Assembly (NCBI GenBank): GCA_021234155.1
Contig: JAJEKV010000004.1
Coordinates: 5,212,109 to 5,276,108, forward strand
Length of the DNA: 64,000 nt
From: Isoetes taiwanensis
Lineage: Eukaryota; Streptophyta; Lycopodiopsida; Isoetales; Isoetaceae
Direction: 5' to 3'
Part shown: in pieces, positions 1-14,900 of the stretch
How the letters are laid out: each line of letters opens with the position of its first letter
Numbering within the stretch: the stretch's first letter is position 1
Translations under genes and position numbers: made by a program
Notes under the pieces: model-generated
Seen by the model: only the letters and a program-made list of their open reading frames with translations
The model's database searches: none
What the model was told of the DNA's origin: nothing

Positions 1-2210
1 GAGAGGCATGTGAATAAGCTTTCAATGGATATAACAATGCCCAAGGGAGCTCAATTCTCACACCTCGCTTATGAAAAACCATACACTTCTTTACTGATTG
101 TTTAAGTAACTTCATACCTGGTGATGCACAATCGTCTTTCAACAAACTGAACAATAGCTTAGAAGCTAAGACCTTACCCTGTAAAGAAAGATCCAACATA
201 CCAAGTCCTCCTTGTTGTACATTTCTTCCACGCCACCTTCACAGTGCCTCCTTGATCGGTACACCAGACAAAATCTCTTACAATCTTTTTTATCTCTGCA
301 AACTTAGAAGCTGGAGCCAATAGAACCGAAACCACATAAATATGCGTATTGTTCAATACTGACTTAGCTACTTGAATTCTACCTGCCAAGGATATATTTG
401 AACCTCTCCACCAAATCAGTTGCCTTTGTAAATTTAAGATAATTTCATCCCATGCTTCATTCATGTCAATATCTAGACCAAAGGGGACTCCTAGAAGCTT
501 TGTCTTTGCAGATGGTACAACCACCTTCCAGGCATACTCATATAAAAAATGCGGAACTGCTTCCTTCCCCACCCATAAAGCACTACACTTAGCCCAATTA
601 AGGAGACAACCAGATGCAATTGAAAATATATCCAAAATCTTTTTGATTATCTGCACATTATTCTCTTCACCATCCACTAGCAAAAATGTATCGATGCGCA
701 AAACCGATTAACCAAAACACGTTTCACCGAGATCCACCAATAATAATCCCTTTACCAAACCATCCTTTTCAGCCTCATGCAATAGTTTTTAAAGTCCTTA
801 CGCCACTATAGTAAACAAAAAAGGAGCTAAAGGGCAACCTTGCCTTATTCCACGTTCAATTGGAAAAAGCACCAATGGTTCTCCATGATACAGTACTACC
901 CCCTTAATAGAAATCAACATTTTATGCATCATAGATCAGAAACCAGACCCAAATCCCAATTTCAAAAGCATGGCATCCAAGAAAGTCCACTTCACACTAT
1001 CATAAGCTTTAGCAAAATCCAATTTTAAATATAGAAGATTTTGACCTGAACATTGGGCCCAATGAACTCCTTCATATGCTGCCACTATATTATGAAAAAT
1101 TTGCCGACCTAGAAGAAAGCCTGACTGAGCCGCATCTATTCTCAATCCCAAAACCAATCATGAATGCTCGCAGGTTATTGGGCGCCAATCATGAATGCTC
1201 GCAGGTTCTTTCACTTTAGGAATAAGAGAAATCAAACCCGTATTTAAAATCCTATCAAATTGATGTGAAGTACACAAATCTTTGTATGCCTCCATAATGC
1301 TCACTGACGTCCATTCCCAATATCTTTTAAAAAATTCTACAGGGATACCATCCATACCTGGACATTTATCTGAAGCCAACTCAAATGTTGCTGCTCGCAA
1401 TTCAGACATGGACAGTGGGGCCTCTTGTGAAAGAATTGCATGAACCTTAGAAAGCACAATATCCTGCATTACATCTTCATGAGGCAAGTGTTTGACCTTA
1501 AAAAAAGTTTCAAAGTATTGAGTAAGGGACTGCTTAATCTCATTTGGCTCTGTCATTACCCTCCCATCCGGCAGAGATAAAGAGTGCATAGTAGCTGCAT
1601 ACCTCTTCTGCTTTGAAGCTCCAAAAAACAGCTTATTACAACGATCTCCATCTTTCAGCCAGGTTAATCCAGATTTAACTCGTGTTGATTGAATTTGGGC
1701 ACTTCAAGACCACGAATAGCATCAAGAACCTATTGCAATCTAAAAGAGTCCGTACCCACTTTCTTAAGCTCCTCTAATTCAGCATATAACTTACTTAATG
1801 TCTCTTTTTCTTCACGAACTCGTTGCGCTCCCCACCTTTTCGCAAAAATCATGACATTTGCCAAAGTCTCAACAATTCTTCGCATACCATATTGTTGAGA
1901 TGAAGCCTTTTGCCAAGCCTCCTGACATCCTGCTTCAAACTCCTCATTAGGCAACCATCTAGTATTCAATTTAAATACCGTTTTTCTCTTTTGTCGACTA
2001 TGAGTAAGTTCACGATTTTCAAGATACTCTTGAAAAAGGTCGCAGGTAGGGCGCATTTTCTCCCCATTTTGGTATTTTATTACATAAAGAAGCCCATAAA
2101 GTTGCTCTTTTTCTAGGAATATTAGATGCATATACATTGAAGTCCTTGCTTCCATTTAATGACTGTCCACCTTCCAAATTTATCTTTTGCTGTAAATGTG
2201 ACATGAACAT
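1..2210 (-). mobile_element. L1-type LINE remnant, 3' end cut by window edge
   Basis: This is a decayed non-LTR retrotransposon read from about 2210 leftward. In order the minus strand shows an endonuclease-RT linker (2155-1730, with WLPNEEF and a helical region), the RT fingers with KCPGMDGIPVEFFKRYW (1589-1158), the palm with QSGFLLGRQIF and LDFAKAYDSVKW (1157-936), and RQGCPLAPFLF near 855-820. The thumb/connection follows (701-174) and coding similarity continues to base 1. The catalytic FADD box expected near 700 is lost: that frame reads a TAA at 710-708 followed by VLRIDTF. Several frame changes and stops confirm it is dead. The thumb resembles the second LINE at 28-29.7 kb, so both belong to related lineages. 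The 5' limit near 2210 is approximate. Confidence 0.85.
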
Positions 2211-2375
2211 CCATACTCCAGGCTATCATTGTACCACCCCAATCCATACCCCACAAACGAGGAACTTTGTGTACGGTGTAGATTTAGGAATTTGAGGTGA
2301 ATATGCCTATCCAACAGCTCTCGTTGCCCGGAGTCACCCCCCGTGTGAATATGCACCCAAACCAAAGGGGGTTTC

Positions 2376-2620
2376 AAGGGGGATTTAATTTATAGGCGTG
2401 TAATGTAATGGTTTTTGTTATAGGTTAAAAAAAAAAATTTGCCCCTTCGGGGCTAAAAAACAAACAACGTGACTTCACACTTGAATGAGTTGATGTTATT
2501 TTAGGGGGAATTTAATTTTAAGATGTGTAATGTAATGGTTTGTGTTATACCTAAAAAAAAATTTACCCTCGAATAGTTTACGTTGTAGGAAATTTTTTTG
2601 GCCCCTTCGGGGCCTTAAGA
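2376..2620. repeat. Two diverged tandem copies carrying TTCG-loop hairpins
   Basis: Two imperfect copies share a GGG(A)ATTTAATTT start, TGTAATGTAATGGTTT, an A-run and a hairpin. The hairpins are GCCCC-TTCG-GGGC near 2443-2455 and GGCCCC-TTCG-GGGCC near 2599-2613. The copies begin about 2376 and 2500. A TTCG (UUCG) loop closed by C-G is an exceptionally stable RNA tetraloop. No coding sequence is seen. Confidence 0.6.
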
Positions 2621-4783
<2,163 letters not shown>

Positions 4784-6050
4784 TCAAAACCCTAAGTTGA
4801 AGGATCTCGAGCCTTGCATGTAAAGCAAGGGAAAAATACAGTTTGTTAGCATAGAACATTAAATTATAAAAAATATATATCAAAATTTAGGGATTCAACC
4901 ATTGGAAAGCGTCACGAAAATTAAAGTGAGCGTATATGCACTCTAGATGTACTGATTAGTACGTCTCATGGAATACTATCAACAAATCATATAAAAACCT
5001 TAGGAAAAAAAGTACAAAAATACAAAAACAACCCCCTGTTATAATGCTACATATTTATGTGACCCTTTGGATATGCATTTGTGACTACCTCGTTCTGCAA
5101 CAAAGTCCAGTCAGTTTTGGGATTATCTTCTGGAATCAATCGTTTTCATCATTCAATCGGTTCACATGCGTATGTTTTCCGAAATCAATCTTGCATGCCT
5201 GTGTTACCTGTTGTTCTTTTCTTCTGCTGAGTTGGCCGTCGACCCCTGTCAAGATTTGCGGTCGGCGGCCTTCAGATCGCTGAACAGAAGCAAGGCCGTA
5301 GCCTGGATCATGCCATATTTTTAGTGATAAACAGATATTTCTTGGCCGATGCCTTATAAATAATAAAGGCCCAGGGATTTCTTTCGAGGCATAACCCATG
5401 TATCGGATTTACTCGGGTTAGCTCAATAATTTCGATGCTCATAATAACATTAGTAATGTTATAAAATAATAAAATTCTATTTTACTAATAAGATATATTA
5501 AGTTATAACTTGTTAATTTCTGGCATAAATGGTTTGGTTAATTTTAACACCAAGTTTGATGTAACACTTGGGGTCGCTGTTACAAGTCAGAGAAGCCCTT
5601 ATCCATTGTCTTATTGCTCCTAGTCTTGCTGACTGTTTGTCTAGCCTGATCGTTCTTGCCTTGTTGCCCTTGCACTTTGCCATGGCTTCTAAAAGTGTTA
5701 TTAAGGTAGTTATAGTGGCAAGGCTTGTTTGGAAGGTTCAAATGATAATTAAGAAATTGGGCTATTTTAAGTGATAATGTGTTGTTTTTGGCTCGAATGT
5801 TGGGTTCACATGGACAGTAAGATTGCGAGGATAGCAACACAATGATCGTTTTTCCACCTTGACCTTGGTGCCTCATAAGTCGTTAGTCATGTATACCTTG
5901 TATTTATACCATTTGTGCTTCCCACCATGAGTTTTGTGTGTGATGTACAATGGAAATCTTTTCTTCCTCAACTGCTATGCCTTTTCCAGTATATCTTTAC
6001 GCTTGGCCTTGCTTAATTGAATTGTCATTGCTTTTTACTCTGCCTCTTTT
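4784..6050. other. Non-coding, AT-rich; upstream of the adenylate kinase
   Basis: This should contain the promoter and 5' UTR of the adenylate kinase (minus strand). I cannot point to a definite TATA box. The rest, including the short ORFs at 5044-5400 and 5568-5876, shows no recognisable protein. Confidence 0.4.
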
Positions 6051-6310
6051 TTCAGCATTCTTGCCATGTCTATCCGTAGTAGTTCTAGAAATGGCATTTA
6101 CCTTCGTTTCACAGAATAGAAGGTAAATGAAGTTCTAGAACTACGGAGGTAGTTGGTTGGTTAGTTAGTTAGTTTGTCCTCCCCTATTTATCTTCTTTCA
6201 CGTTCCTTCGTTCTTCATCAGCTCCTCATTTTAGCATCTCCTTCTTAGGGTTTGGTCCCACCCGCCCACCCTCCCTTATTTTATATCTTGTTTGTAAAGT
6301 AACACTTTGT

Positions 6311-6436
6311 TGGAGGCTTGGTGCCTAGTTGGAGGCCTAGTGCCTAGTTGGAGGCCTTTGTGCCTGGTTGAGGCTTTTGTGCCTGGATGGAGGCCCTAGT
6401 GCCTGGTTGGAGGCCCTAGTGCCTAGATGGCCTTGG
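6311..6436. repeat. Minisatellite, unit about 21 bp (TGGAGGCC..GTGCCTAG)
   Basis: About six imperfect units of the form TTGGAGGCCTAGTGCCTAG run head to tail. Variation is mostly substitutions and one- to two-base indels. Confidence 0.8.
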
Positions 6437-6672
6437 TGGCCTTTGGGTTTGTCTTTCTTGTGAATGCAGGGAAATAGTTGATGTGTGCCTTCTGTTAGCA
6501 TGGCTTTTTGGAAGAGAGCTTTGGATTCGAAGCACAAGATGAAGATCAATGGAGAAGACAATTCAAACATGTTTCATCTTTGGCAACTTCATTGTTGTAA
6601 TGTATTTTCACCCAATAAGGCTAGTCAGCATGAGGGTACAAGATCTATTATGTTTTTGGACCTAGCATTGGT

Positions 6673-6755
6673 TAGTGATCCCATTATTGTCAGGGTTTTT
6701 CCTCGAAAACCCGAAAGGGCGAGGTTTTTTAATCCCGGCCATAATGGTTTCACTA
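6673..6755 (+). repeat. Structured stem-loop repeat, copy H1
   Basis: The outer arms 6673-6689 (TAGTGATCCCATTATTG) and 6739-6755 (CCATAATGGTTTCACTA) are complementary apart from a 2-nt internal loop and one bulge. Inside is a conserved core: AGGGTTTTT, then CCTCG, AAAA, CCC-GAAA-GGG, CGAGG, then TTTTTTAATCCC. The core is shared with copies at 33.9 and 42.1 kb while the arms are not. Confidence 0.7.
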
Positions 6756-6844
6756 GCTTGCTATCAGTATGTACTTGTTTTGGTTATCAAGGAGATGCCC
6801 ATGAGCAGCATTTTTCTTGCCATGTCTATCCGTAGTAGTTCTAG

Positions 6845-8604
6845 AATGCACTTTTCTAATGGTAAGAAAAAGGTAACATTATACAACAAAGTGGGTGAAT
6901 TCGAGGCCTTAAATTTCATAAAGAAGAAATGCTGTTGTCAAACCCATGTGGAGAATTTGAATTAAATACAAGTGATCAAATACCCAACGTGGAGCTCCCC
7001 ATTCAGCTAGCATTGCCAAAACAAGAAAATTTTGCTTACTTATGGTTTGATGGTGGTGTTTCCAAAAGATTGAGTGTTGCCTCATCTGCTGCTATTCTCA
7101 AAGATTCCTCCAATAGATTGCTTGCAAAAATAGGCAGAATTTTTCCTAGTACAACCTCAAATATGGCAGAATATAAGGCTCTGATAGCAGGTCTTCAAGA
7201 GGCTAAGAATTTGAATATTAATGAAGTTGTTTGGAGATTCTCAACTTGTTTGCGGGCAAATATTGGGATAATATCAGGCTAAAAATGAAGAGATGATCTT
7301 ACTTAGAGATCAAACTATGGGAGAGTTAAGGAATTTCAATACTTGGAAGCTTTGTCATGTGCCAAGGGAACAGAATGGTGAAGCTGATGCACTTTGCAAG
7401 AGTGTCCTTCTCGAGCACTTAGTTGAGGGAGCAATTCAAGAGGAAGAACTGGAGAAAAAAGACCTGCAACAACTCTATCATATTCTGGTAATCAATGCTA
7501 GGGAGGAAAAACAGGTAAAGGAAGTTAAATTGAACAAAAAAGGTCTAGATAGAGTTCTATATGTTGGAGACTTGTTCAAAGAAGAAGATAGCACCTTTGT
7601 TACTAATTTTTTGATGATTGGAAGGATATTTTTGCTTGGAATTACGATGAGTTGGTTGGTGTTGACAGAAGGATCTATGAGTTTGAAATAAAAATTAAGG
7701 AAGCTATGAAACCTGTGGTACAAAAGCTCAGAAGAATTAATGCATCCTTATTAGGCCTAATCAAAGAGGAGTTGTATAAAATGAAGGATGCAGGTGTGAT
7801 TGCAGACATTGAAAACCTTGAATGGCTATCTTGCATTGTTCCAGTAGAAAAGAAAAATAAAACTATAAGGATTCGCATTGACTATAGGGACTTGAATAAA
7901 GCTACCATCAAAGATTGCTACCCTTTGCCATTTTTAGAAGAAGTCTTACATGTTGTTGCAGGCAAGGAAATATATTCTTTCTTAGATGGCGTTTTAGGTT
8001 TCAACCAAATAAGCATAAAGGAGAAGGATCAGCCAAAGACTTCATTCATTACACCATGGGGAATATTTGCCATGAAAAGGATGTCCTTTGGACTAATGAA
8101 TGCATCTGCAACTTTCCAGAGAGCTATGGACACCATTTTCAAGGACATGCCTACTAATGCTTTTCGTATCTTCTTGGATGATCTTTGCTTAGGAACTTCC
8201 CTCAAAAATCATTTTGATATTTTAACTAAGTTGTTTGCCTTGTGCAGAAAAGGGGGAGTTAGCTTAAACCCAAAGAAATGTGTTTTTTTGTGTTCAAAAG
8301 GAGATTGCTTGGACATGTTGTGTCTACAAAAGGCATTCAAGTGGCTGAAGCTAAGGTTGAAGCTTTGAAGAAGCTAGCACCTCCAAAAACACTCAAACAG
8401 GTAAAAAGCTTCATGGGAATGACCAGCTTTCTAAGAATGTATGTCCCTCACTTCTCACACACTATGGATCCAATTTTTAACCTCACAAAGGTTGGGAAAT
8501 TTTCCAAGAGTGAAAGCAAGCATATTCTGGTTGATTGGAATGAAGAGTGTCAGGAATCCTTTGATAAAATTATCAATGCCATCTGCCATTCTAGCTCCTA
8601 TTGA
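6845..8604 (+). pseudogene. Ty3/gypsy pol remnant: RNase H-like then RT
   Basis: This is a broken gypsy polyprotein on the plus strand. Bases 6929-7460 encode an RNase H-like domain with FDGGVSK, NMAEYKALIAGLQEAKNL and, after a frame change near 7260, WKLCHVPREQNGEADAL. RT follows after another frame change near 7610-7650. Its spacer reads DWKDIFAWNYDELVGVD, then RIDYRDLNKATIKDCYPLP, SFLDGVLGFNQI, SFGLMNASATFQRAM and the catalytic FLDD (about 8170). A third frame change near 8290 leads into LLGHVVSTKGIQV and the RT-connection, which is lost after 8604. An RNase H-like domain ahead of RT differs from the textbook RT-RH order; I recall plant gypsy polyproteins with this layout. No LTR or integrase is visible. 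Confidence 0.85.
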
Positions 8605-9825
8605 ATATCATATTCGTCAAGTGTAACTCTTATACATGTATAAATTGTCAAGAATCTCTATACTTTGCATAAATGCATGGCATGACATTAAATTGTTGTA
8701 TACCCACCAAACAAATGGAGTCTCTGCTACATTTCCAAGGTCCTGTGTCTGTAAAGAAAGCCTAAAACACCATCAGGGAATAAATTGCTAATCACATATT
8801 TTTTATTAACCAGAATGATTTTAGCTAAACTTGCTTGATATTAATCCCAAAACTTTCCGTGGTTTAGCTAAACTCTACACATTTTTTCTCTCATACTTTC
8901 TAGCGTTTAGATAAACTAACCCAAACATCATCCTAAAAATTTCTATAGTGTGGCCATCGGAAAATATTAAGCCAAATTACTATACTTGTTTTCAATTGTT
9001 TCCACTTATTTTCATCATTTTCTTTGTGAAAATATTCTAAAATAATGCTAACTAGCAAAGTTTAAGACTCAAATTAATTTATAATGCTAAAAGCTAAACT
9101 ACTAATCATATATTTCTTATAAACAATAATGGGCTTCTTTTTTGGGTTGCCCCTAGGGGGGCAAACCCTCGTTTATGTGGGTTTGTGGGCATATTCAGGT
9201 ATATGCCGGCATATGCCTAGAATATGCATGTGACTGCTAAAAACTGGCTGCTGCCTGTAAATTGTCAGGTCATCCAGCCCCATTCTTTCGAAGGCGTGGC
9301 TATCGCGCAGCTCGACCCTTCTTCTTCTTCAGATCCGACCGAAGCTCTCCTCCCACCAGGTGCCTCGCATCCTAACCCAATTTTTGTTGGGCAGCCTCTT
9401 TGAAAACCACCGGCTAACTGGTGCTTGCTCCTTCTAAGGAGTGGAACAATCCATAGCAAAAAAAAACGTTGATGGGTTGTATTGGGGAATGGAGCAGAGG
9501 TGTTGCCGCAGGAAAGTAATTCGGCTTGGGGCTGATGGTTAGGATAACAGGGTCTACTGCTGGATCTTTCTCTTGTTTAAGGATCTGCCGGATATGAAGC
9601 TGAAGGAAGGATCGTTGAAGCTTAAGGCCGGATTTGAAGCTGAAGGCATCTTTGAAGCTGAAGGCCGGAATGCACAAAAAAAAGCAGGGTTTTTCTATCA
9701 GCTTTCAAGCCATTCTCTTTCGATTTTCTTTCAGGCTATCTAGGTAATATTTGAACTACGAGTCTTCGTGGCTTCACGGCAACATAATCTTAAGATAGGA
9801 TTTTCAGGTTATATTTTCCTGCACA
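8605..9825. other. No gene seen; short palindrome near 9140
   Basis: The segment is AT-rich to about 9120, then more GC-rich. A palindrome, GGGTTGCCCC-TAG-GGGGGCAAACCC, lies at about 9144-9168 and recurs in shorter form near 27648. A degenerate TTGAAGCTGAAGGC repeat lies at about 9590-9670. ORFs on the minus strand show no recognisable protein. Confidence 0.5.
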
Positions 9826-9927
9826 ATGGTTCGATTGAAATGGGCTATTCCATTTTTTATTTTTGGCTTCATTTTGTTCTGGATTCTAGCAGAGTATGGT
9901 TCAATTCCAAGTGTTCTACAAATGTAA
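9826..9927 (+). CDS. Short ORF, possible first exon of a membrane or secreted protein
   Basis: The 33-residue ORF starts MVRLKWAIPFF and continues with a run of hydrophobic residues (about residues 6-23: AIPFFIFGFILFWILAEYG) after two basic residues. That pattern suits a signal anchor or signal peptide. It stops at TAA 9925-9927 unless spliced. I do not recognise the protein, no flanking exon is evident, and it may be chance. Confidence 0.2.
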   Translation: MVRLKWAIPFFIFGFILFWILAEYGSIPSVLQM

Positions 9928-11267
9928 ATGGTCGAAATGATTAGGCATGCACAATATATGCACAATGGCGGCTTCATTCCCCTGTCTGATGGATTTTTGC
10001 AGAGCCAAATCGGCCTTAATTCTATAAACGGCGCTTTGTATGGTATCTCCATTTTAGTTTCTTTGGATGGAGAGTTCCGTGGAGCAAAAATGTGCTTTCG
10101 AGCTTATGGCGCTTGATTGATTGATTGGCCGTCGCCACAAAGACATGGCTTGGTCGGCTACATAGACTGAATTTACCGGTGCATTTGTTGCCCTCGGGCG
10201 AACTAGTTGTGTGGTTACGGATCTTGCTTGATGCTTGCCCCAGTAGCTCTGTTGTATTAGGTCGATAGGTCGATCAACATATAATCGGGTTCAAATGACG
10301 GCTGATTCAAATGGCGATTACGTTGGCGAGCTTTTTTTGTTGCCATACCGCGATTTATTTGTTAAGGCTTGCTCTTAGAGGTCATATATTTAAGTTTTAG
10401 CCCTTAATCACTTTGTCTATCAATTTCCAGTTGCATATGTTTTTGCTTTTTCCTTTATTAATTCTTTGCTTTTAAGCGTATATGCGGGGAATGGTGTGGA
10501 TTGGGACGACGGAACTCTTAATGGATCGGTGTTGGCATTTGAGATGATGTTGCATCTGAGAATAATAGACATGGAGTCTGTTATTTCCTATGCGAAGCCC
10601 CAACACTTAATGGATCGGTGTTGGCATTTGAGATGATGCTGCATTTGAGAATAATTGACCTGGAGTCTGTTATTTCCTATGAGAAGCCCCTTTTTCAAGC
10701 TGTGGCATCTGTCTTCTCAACTTGAAATAAAATTGGAACATTTGCATTGTTCTGTATCCAATTATAGTTGAGTATGCATCCATTTGCCTACATCACAATT
10801 GGAATTTTTATAAGGTCTTTGAAGAGCCATTTACCATGTTCTGTTTTTGCACATATTGGAAGCCTTGATTTTGTTTCGGCTTCCACCAGGTGCTCAACAC
10901 TTTCAATGCAAATCCAGCATGCAGATCCAACAAAAACTCAATCAACGATCCATGCAAGAGAGGATATATTACAGTGAATTCTTTGTAGATAATAATGGAA
11001 TATGGTGTTAACCCTAGCATTCTTCCTAGATCTTTTTCTATACATGGGTTACAACAGGGAGTATATGAAGAAAGGAGCGCATTGTTATTTCTGCATAGCA
11101 AGACAGTGTATCTGCCCAGTCTGCTCACAAGCCCAAGATCGTCTGAGTTTTCTGAAGTTTTTTGCAACATAATATAGACTTTGTGTTTTCATGCATGTAA
11201 GTTCAAATCTATTTTTGAGGCTGTTCAGAGCTCTTGCAGAAGTTATATCTTCTATTCTCTTTTTTTT
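9928..11267. other. Non-coding stretch with an 89-bp tandem duplication
   Basis: Units at 10517-10605 and 10606-10690 are near-identical (CTTAATGGATCGGTGTTGGC through CCTATG.GAAGCCCC). No gene was found. The ORFs around 10808-11300 on the minus strand have no recognisable domain. Confidence 0.6.
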
Positions 11268-11348
11268 TGCAGGTCTGGGAAGGTGCTGGATATTGCTCAT
11301 GTTGTGATATTGCTCAAACTACATTTGCAAAATGAGATAAATGGATAA

Positions 11349-11916
11349 TGTGGTTAGATCAAGAAATTTGGAAACAATTGCTAGCAATGAGATAACTTGA
11401 TCTAATATATTAAGCTTCAACCTTGATTCAATAGCTTAAGTATCAACTTCTTTAATGATAATAAACCTTAAGACCATTGAATGCAAATAACGAAATTTAC
11501 TGTAGCATTGGGAATGAATTATTCACTGTAGCACCAGCGACCATACTCCTTGTACATTATCTGCTAGATCCGACTCACCCAGAGTTAGATCTTGGCTTCT
11601 TATTATATGGCCTAAGGGATCCGGCGGTTAAGCAACCAAGATCCACTGTTCCGATGGTTCTGCCACCAGCGAGCCATAGAGACCCATTTGTTTCAATCCC
11701 ATAAGCAGATATATTTAGTAACGACCTTTTCCCTTAAGAAATAAGGTCATAATAATTAACCTTCACCCATGAACCATTGTAATTATATCTGCTATGCACA
11801 TATGATTTACGAATAGAGTATGGGCTACTCATAGCTTAGGTATAGCAACCTAGCTTAAAATGTACCCTTAGAGATCACAATGATCTCAGAGAATATTTTC
11901 TGATCATAATACAACA
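11349..11916 (-). repeat. LTR1: 3' LTR of copia element A
   Basis: 568 bp. On the plus strand it starts TGTGGTTAGATC and ends ATAATACAACA, so both ends are TG..CA. On the minus strand a polypurine tract (CTGATGGGGGAA) lies immediately upstream. It carries the 'L' variants (ACCCAGAG, CACCAGCGAG) shared with LTR3. Confidence 0.9.
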
Positions 11917-11986
11917 TTCCCCCATCAGATAATGTTCTCTGAAACTGATTAACCAAGTGACACATAGAGCATTTGCTGAATTCCTG

Positions 11987-14900
11987 TCAGAAATGATTGA
12001 TCTTTGTAACACCAAGTAATTCTTGAAATTTTCTGAACTTGGCAAATGTAAGAGCTTTTGTGAGAATATCTGCAGCTTGATCTTGAGTGCCAATGAATTC
12101 TACTGAAACCTGTTTCTTAGCAACCATTTCCCTGATAAAATGCATATGTAGTTCAATGTGCTTGGTCCTTTGATGTAGAACAGGATTTTTTGTAATGGCA
12201 ATACAACTTTGGCTGTCACATAGTAAAATGGTGGCATTTTCTTGCATTATGCCTAACTCATTTAGCAATCTTCTGGCCCAGACAACCTCTTTGCCAGCAA
12301 GTGTAGTAGCTACATATTCAGCTTCAGCTGAAGACATGGCAGTACTAGATTGCTTTTTAGACTTCCACATTATAGCTGCTCCACCAAGCATTAAAGAGAA
12401 CCCTGATGTTGACTTCCTCCTGTCCAAATCAGAGCCCCAATCAGCATCACAATATCCCTTGAGCAGTAGATCATTGTTTGTATAGCATATTCCTTGATCT
12501 TGAGTTCCTTTAAGAAATCTCAGGATCCTTTTTGCTGCTACCCAATGTTGTTTCCCTGGATTGCTTGTGTACCTGCTAAGCAAACTGACAGAAAAGGCAA
12601 TATCAGGGCGTGTACAATTGCTAACATATAGTAAGCAACCCAATAATTCTCTAAATGGTATCTCCTCCATTTCTTTTATTTCTGAAATATTTTTGGGACA
12701 CATGTCCTCAGATATGGCATGTCCAGGCACCAAGGGAGTATTAACTGTTTTGCATTCCCTCATACCAAATCTTTCCAAAATACTCTGAATGTTTGATGTC
12801 TGTGTGAGTAAAATTTTCTTGTTTTCCCTGTCTCTGTATACTTCAATTCCTAGGAACCTTTTTAGCTCATCTAAATCAGTCATTTTAAACTTGTGCTTCA
12901 ACATATTTTTGCTGTAATCCAAGCATTCCATTGAGTTGGAAATCATAATGCAATCATCCACGTATAGTGCAATGATGCAATATTTACTGCCTTGTCTAAG
13001 AATATAGATATTTCCATCACTTAGCAGTTTGTTAAATCCACCTGTTCTTAGATATTCATCCATGCAAATGTACCATTGTCTAGGTGCTTGTTTCAGACCA
13101 TAGACCGCCCTATTTAATTTCCAAACTAAGTTGTTTCCAACTTCAAATCCCTGTGGCTGCTCCATAAAGATTTCTTCATCCAATTTGGCGTTTAAGAAAG
13201 CAGTGCTTACATCCATGTGATGTATGTCAAGATTCTTTGCGTTTGCTACTGCTAATAGCATCCTCAAGCTTGCTAATTTGACTATTCGAGAAAAGGTCTC
13301 GTCGTAATCTAGTCCTTTCTTTTGAGAAAATCCTTTTGCCATCAATCTAGCTTTGTATTTCTGCCCCTTTCCATCAGAGTCAGGTTTAAGCCTGAATATC
13401 CATTTATTTTTAACAATATTCTTTCCAGTGGGCCTCTTAACTAGATCATATGTTTGAGTTCTTTGGAAGGCATACAATTCTTCTTCCATTGCTTTCTTCC
13501 AATGTACTGAGTCTCCAGCAATCATTGACTCTTCATATGAAGTGGGTACATTTGGCTCTAAAATAGCCAAGATTTGTTCTAATTCTGGCTCTGAGCTATG
13601 CTCGTCAACAAGTCTCTTACTCTTCCCTTCATCATTTCTACCATATTTATTTGTATCTATTTGTAAGTCATTTCTGAGTTTTTCTGCTTCTGTTTGTCTT
13701 CTCCTAGGTTTTGCAATGCCATTTCCATAATCCACATTAGCCTGAGTTCCTTCATTCATTTCATTTTCCATATTATCCTTCTGCTCATTTTCTTGCACTT
13801 TATCAGTCATGTTTTCTGCCCGCTCTATATCAGTGATATTTTCAGCCTTGTCTTCATCGAAATCAACTGACTTTGCACTTCCATTGCCTTTTGGATTCAC
13901 TATGTACTGCTGTTTTTCCATTTCTCTGTATTTATACAGTGCATGCTCATCAAAAGTAACATCTCTGCTTAGTATAATTTTCTTTTTGACAGGTTCATAC
14001 AACTTATATCCTTTTGAACTCTCGTCATAACCTATGAGATAACATAGGCAGGCCCTGTCATCTAATTTCTTCCTAGTCTCTTCTGGAACATGAGCATAAG
14101 CTGCACAACCGTACACTTTATATTGATCAAAAGAGGGTTCAGAGCCATACCATAATTTGTCAGGTGCTTCTCCATTTGTACTTCTTGTAGGCAATTTGTT
14201 CTGAATGTTGGCAGCAGCTTTGAGTGCTTCCTCCCATAGGAAATTGGGTAATCCAGAATGTTTCAGCATAGACCTTACTGCATTGAGCAGAGTCCTGTTC
14301 TTCCTCTCTGCTACTCCATTTTGTTGGGGTGTATGCGCACAAGTAAGTTGCCTTTTGATTCCAAGTTGTTGACAATATTTGTTAAACCTGTGAGAAATGA
14401 ATTCACCTCCTCTGTCAGTTCTCGAGCATTTAATTTGCTTACCAGTTTGTCTTTCAACTTCAGCCTGAAATATCTTGAATGCTTCAAATGCTTGATCTTT
14501 GCTCCTTAGAGTGTAACATTTGGTTTTTCTGGTCAGATCATCTGTGAAGGTAATGAAATACCTTTTTCCATGTATGCTCCTTACATTTAGAGGCCCACAA
14601 AGATCACTGTGCACAATTTCCAGAATTTCCCTTGCTCTTTTTGCATGCTTTAAAAATGGTAGCCTGCTGTTTTTTCCCAGCAAACAGCCCTTACATTGAA
14701 AATTTACTTCTTTGCTTTCTTCTCCTATAATCATTCCCTTTTTAATCATATAATTTATATTGTTTATATGGGTGTGCCCAAGTCTCTCATGCCATGTTTG
14801 TAAGTTAGCCATCACTACAGAATTAATAGATTCTGTCATATCATTATAGAATCCGAAAAGTTTGCCAATCCTTTTCCCAAGAAATTTGACTTTATTGTCC

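Larger units (their letters stand above)
6055..6850. repeat. Segment bounded by about 35-bp direct repeats, starting with a hairpin
   Basis: A block beginning TTCTTGCCATGTCTATCCG and running through GTAGTAGTTCTAGAA occurs at about 6058-6091 and again at about 6808-6846. The left copy is also the arm of an inverted repeat: TCCGTAG..TTCTAGAA..TTTACCTTC is answered by GAAGGTAAA..TTCTAGAACTACGGA ending near 6147. Between the direct repeats lie a TTAG microsatellite, a GGAGGCC..GTGCCT minisatellite and a structured hairpin repeat. Confidence 0.6.

Noticed and set aside
11477-11704. 75-residue ORF repeated in every LTR copy (also 16419, 17031, 21871 and inverted at 24383)
   Set aside because: It lies wholly within the LTR, is conserved only because the LTRs are near-identical, and resembles no protein.
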